From: Planctomycetaceae bacterium UBA2972
Lineage (GTDB): Bacteria; Planctomycetota; Planctomycetia; Pirellulales; Pirellulaceae
Assembly: GCA_002348315.1 (NCBI GenBank)
Contig: DEAW01000225.1
Location: 1-24,813, forward strand
Length of the DNA stretch: 24,813 nucleotides
Reading direction: 5' to 3'
Each line of letters begins with the position of its first letter. Positions within the stretch are counted from its first letter, which is position 1. Position numbers and translations under genes: made by a program. Positions 22,169 to 24,813 of this stretch are shown piece by piece. Under the pieces are notes generated by a model that was given only the letters and a program-made list of their open reading frames with translations, was not told the origin of the DNA and did no database searches.

Positions 22169-24813
22169 ATGATTAGAAATGCAGTTGCCTGTATTGTTCT
22201 ATTCTGCCTAAGCGGCAACTTTGCATGCGCTGACGAACGTAGTGACTTTTTCGAGGCAAAGATTCGTCCTGTCCTTGTAAGCCGCTGTACCGAATGCCAT
22301 GGAGCAGTAAGTCAGGAGGGTGGACTTCAATTAGACCATCAGGCCGGACTGCTCAAAGGTGGCATGTCGGGCGATACCGTCATACCGGGCGATGCAAAAA
22401 ACAGTCTACTTTATCAGGCCGTAGCGCAAACACATAAGACGCTCGCCATGCCTCCCGACGACACGCTCTCCAACGAAGAGATAGCGAACATTCGCAAGTG
22501 GATTGACGATGGAGCTGTTTGGCCTGTCTCTAAGATCGAGTTCTTTCAAAAAAACATCTTCACCACGTTAAGCAAATCGTGTGTTAAATGTCATGACGAA
22601 CAGACCCGCGCCGGTGGCCTGAGTATGGCAAGCCGTCAACGATTGTTACACGGAGGTCCGGGAGGTCCTGCTGCAATTCCGGGGAACGCCACCGGTAGTC
22701 TACTGATGCAGATTGTTTCAGGGCAAAAGAAAACAGCTACCGATCACAGTTCCTTTCTTAATCGTAAAAGCCGTGAATTATTCACTCAGTGGATTAACGA
22801 TGGCCTTCATTGGCGTGAGCCGAATGCTTCACCAGAGTATGTGATTAGTGACGAGCAGTGGTCTTTTTGGTCGTTTCAACCCGTTCAGCACGTGAAAGCA
22901 CCAAACAGCAGCTCAGAATCACACAACCCGATTGACCATTACATCCAGAGGCAAATCGACTCTGCTGGTTTAGTCGTTCCAGTAATAGCCTCGGGACGCG
23001 AGTTAGTACGTCGTGCCTACTTTGATTTACTTGGCCTACCTCCCACTCCTAAGCAAGCGGATGACTTTGAACGCGACTTCAGCCAACGAGGGAAGGCCGC
23101 ATTTACCGAATTGGTAGACGATCTTCTGGCTTCGCCCCATTACGGCGAGCGTTGGGGACGCCACTGGTTAGATTTGGTTCGCTATGCCGATACTGCGGGA
23201 GACGCATCTGACTTCCCGGTTCCCGAGGCATATAAATACCGCAACTACGTCATCGATTCTTTTAATAACGACAAACCCTATGACCAATTCATTCGAGAGC
23301 AAATCGCAGGGGATTTATTACCTTATCAGGATGACGACCAGCGTTGGGAACAGACCATTGGCACGGGGTATCTGGCCATTAGCCGACGTATTGGCGTTGG
23401 GCCTCAGAATCTGAAACACATTACGATCGAAGACACGATCAACAATCTCGGGACCACGTTCATGGGCCTGGCACTCGGATGTGCACGGTGCCACGATCAT
23501 AAATTCGATCCGATCCCAACCACTGACTATTACGCGTTGTACGGTATCTTTGACAGCTCGATCTACCCGCATGCCGGTGCCGAACACAAACCCTGGAGAC
23601 AGGATTTCGTATACCGCATGGGCAATGCTGAAGCGGCGGAGCTATTGAAGGAGAAACGCAGAATTCTCGAACAGTGGAACGTTAAAGAGCGAGCTGCTTT
23701 GGAAGTCTATCGGGATTTCCAGAGGATGAAAATCACAGAACCCGGCAAAACGCGGCAGTCGACCTGGGCAAATGTAGTATCCGTTCGTGAACAACGTCGC
23801 CAGCATGCCGAAACCTTCCCGGACTTAGAAATCGCCTTTGCAATCCAGGAGGGCAACAGTCATGACGAGTACGTTCAACGTGGCGGAAATCCCTCAGGCA
23901 ATGCTCGTGGCCAACTCGTCCCGCGTGGCTTTCTGCAGATCCTCGGAGGCCAGACATTAGCAGAGGATCATTCCGGAAGCGGTCGACTGGAGCTTGCCAA
24001 TTGGATTGCATCGGCAGACAACCCTCTCACTGCAAGAGTAATGGCCAACCGCATTTGGCATTATCATTTTGGCCAGGGAATTGTTACGAGCACAAGTGAT
24101 TTCGGTGTACGGGGCTCCAGGCCAACTCATCCGGAGTTACTTGATTATCTGGCGATTGAATTAATCAAGAACCAATGGTCGATAAAGCATCTGCACCGTC
24201 GCATTATGAACTCAGACGTTTACATGCGTTCCTCTAACCATATTGACAGCAATGATGAAATCGATCCGGACAACAAGCTATTCTGGAAAGTCAATCGCCG
24301 GCGTCTGGATGCTGAGCAAATCCGCGACACACTACTGACCATCAGCAACGAACTGGACCTGTCCCGCGGAGAACGCCATCCATTTGACCATCACCTGACA
24401 TACTTTTATCGCCAGCATGAGCCGTTTGTGGGTAATTTTGAAACCAAGCAGCGGACTATTTACCAGATGCAACAACGATTCGTAAAAAATGACTATCTCG
24501 ATCTCTTCGATGGTCCGGATGGGAATATTCAGATGGCGGAACGCAAGGTAACAACAACGACGCTTCAGGCTTTGTTTATGATGAATTCGGATTTCATCCA
24601 TCAGCGGTCTCAGGCCATTGCCAATCGCCTGCTTGCCGAGTCTCCAGACAATTGGTCTCGAATCACACAGGCTTATAGACTGTTATTCGGCCGAGCACCA
24701 GAAGCTATGGAACTCGAGCATCTATCTCAGGTCATCACCCGACTCACCGACGTCGGCGATGAAAAGACGGCCTGGCTTTCTGTCATCCGTAGTATGATCA
24801 GCAGCAATGAATT
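22169..24813 (+). CDS. PSCyt1/DUF1549/DUF1553 multiheme-type exported protein, C-terminus cut by window edge
   Basis: I translated this frame from ATG 22169 to the window end; it stays open for 881 codons, so the gene is partial. Signal peptide 1-21 (hydrophobic 5-19). Two successive PSCyt1 cytochrome-like domains: the first about 27-120 with C40-T-E-C43-H44 and Met ligand in AMPPDD (M94); the second about 125-215 with C138-V-K-C141-H142 but no Met at the matching place (KTATDHSSFL). DUF1549 follows from about 252 (RRAYFDLLGLPPTP, HYGERWGRHWLDLVRYADTA) with a third CXXCH at C438-A-R-C441-H442 (HDHKFDPIPTTDYYALYGIF). DUF1553 runs from about 600 (GRLELANWI, NPLTARVMANRIWHYHFGQG). It starts 66 bp after the DUF1501 gene. 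Function of the family is unknown; a role in polysaccharide use or electron transfer is only inferred. Confidence 0.93.
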   Translation, partial: MIRNAVACIVLFCLSGNFACADERSDFFEAKIRPVLVSRCTECHGAVSQEGGLQLDHQAGLLKGGMSGDTVIPGDAKNSLLYQAVAQTHKTLAMPPDDTLSNEEIANIRKWIDDGAVWPVSKIEFFQKNIFTTLSKSCVKCHDEQTRAGGLSMASRQRLLHGGPGGPAAIPGNATGSLLMQIVSGQKKTATDHSSFLNRKSRELFTQWINDGLHWREPNASPEYVISDEQWSFWSFQPVQHVKAPNSSSESHNPIDHYIQRQIDSAGLVVPVIASGRELVRRAYFDLLGLPPTPKQADDFERDFSQRGKAAFTELVDDLLASPHYGERWGRHWLDLVRYADTAGDASDFPVPEAYKYRNYVIDSFNNDKPYDQFIREQIAGDLLPYQDDDQRWEQTIGTGYLAISRRIGVGPQNLKHITIEDTINNLGTTFMGLALGCARCHDHKFDPIPTTDYYALYGIFDSSIYPHAGAEHKPWRQDFVYRMGNAEAAELLKEKRRILEQWNVKERAALEVYRDFQRMKITEPGKTRQSTWANVVSVREQRRQHAETFPDLEIAFAIQEGNSHDEYVQRGGNPSGNARGQLVPRGFLQILGGQTLAEDHSGSGRLELANWIASADNPLTARVMANRIWHYHFGQGIVTSTSDFGVRGSRPTHPELLDYLAIELIKNQWSIKHLHRRIMNSDVYMRSSNHIDSNDEIDPDNKLFWKVNRRRLDAEQIRDTLLTISNELDLSRGERHPFDHHLTYFYRQHEPFVGNFETKQRTIYQMQQRFVKNDYLDLFDGPDGNIQMAERKVTTTTLQALFMMNSDFIHQRSQAIANRLLAESPDNWSRITQAYRLLFGRAPEAMELEHLSQVITRLTDVGDEKTAWLSVIRSMISSNE

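Noticed and set aside
1..24813. Mobile elements, CRISPR, tRNA/rRNA or a defence island
   Set aside because: No transposase, integrase, repeat-spacer pattern, terminal repeats, cloverleaf or known defence gene was seen on either strand.

Overview
The window looks like a chromosome fragment of a planctomycete (Planctomycetota), with roughly even GC. The evidence is gene content typical of that phylum: a DUF1587/1595/1592/1588/1585 cytochrome paired with a Tat-exported DUF1552 protein, a DUF1501 protein next to a multi-CXXCH PSCyt1/DUF1549/DUF1553 protein, and two secreted formylglycine sulfatases. The genus cannot be fixed from the sequence. There are thirteen protein genes. One of them, at the right edge, is cut off by the window. 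I see no tRNA, rRNA, CRISPR array or mobile element.

Left part (1-7730), all on the minus strand. A two-gene RND efflux system consists of a periplasmic adaptor (3484-4746) followed by an inner-membrane permease (36-3473). The bifunctional 23S rRNA methyltransferase RlmKL (4851-6971) lies upstream of it, and an unrecognised cytosolic protein (7059-7727) lies upstream of that.

Middle (7731-14048). A 319-bp divergent intergenic region leads into a plus-strand sulfatase (8050-9765). Its last 72 residues align without gaps to the beta domain of the human VHL tumour suppressor. It converges, with 11 bp between stop codons, on a second sulfatase (9777-11120, minus). Upstream of that sulfatase is an iron-dependent dehydrogenase closely resembling animal hydroxyacid-oxoacid transhydrogenase (ADHFE1). 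It is divergent from a CoA-acylating methylmalonate-semialdehyde dehydrogenase type ALDH (12618-14048). The two share a 135-bp promoter region and could form a hydroxyacid -> semialdehyde -> acyl-CoA route.

Right part (14118-24813), all on the plus strand. A tightly spaced run (gaps of 3, 19 and 5 bp) encodes the DUF1592-type diheme protein, its DUF1552 partner, a secreted serine esterase with a C-terminal FN3-like domain, and the cytosolic ABC-F ATPase Uup. After a 143-bp gap holding a good -10 element, a dyad and a strong Shine-Dalgarno comes the DUF1501 gene. Its stop codon lies inside a terminator-like hairpin. The large PSCyt1/DUF1549/DUF1553 gene then runs off the window; it carries two N-terminal cytochrome domains, the second without an evident methionine ligand.

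The most notable points are the VHL-like domain on a sulfatase, the ADHFE1-like/MMSDH divergent pair, two insertions in the RND permease (one flanked by a near-perfect direct repeat), the PSCyt1 duplication, and the linkage of exported cytochrome genes to a translation-associated ABC-F gene.
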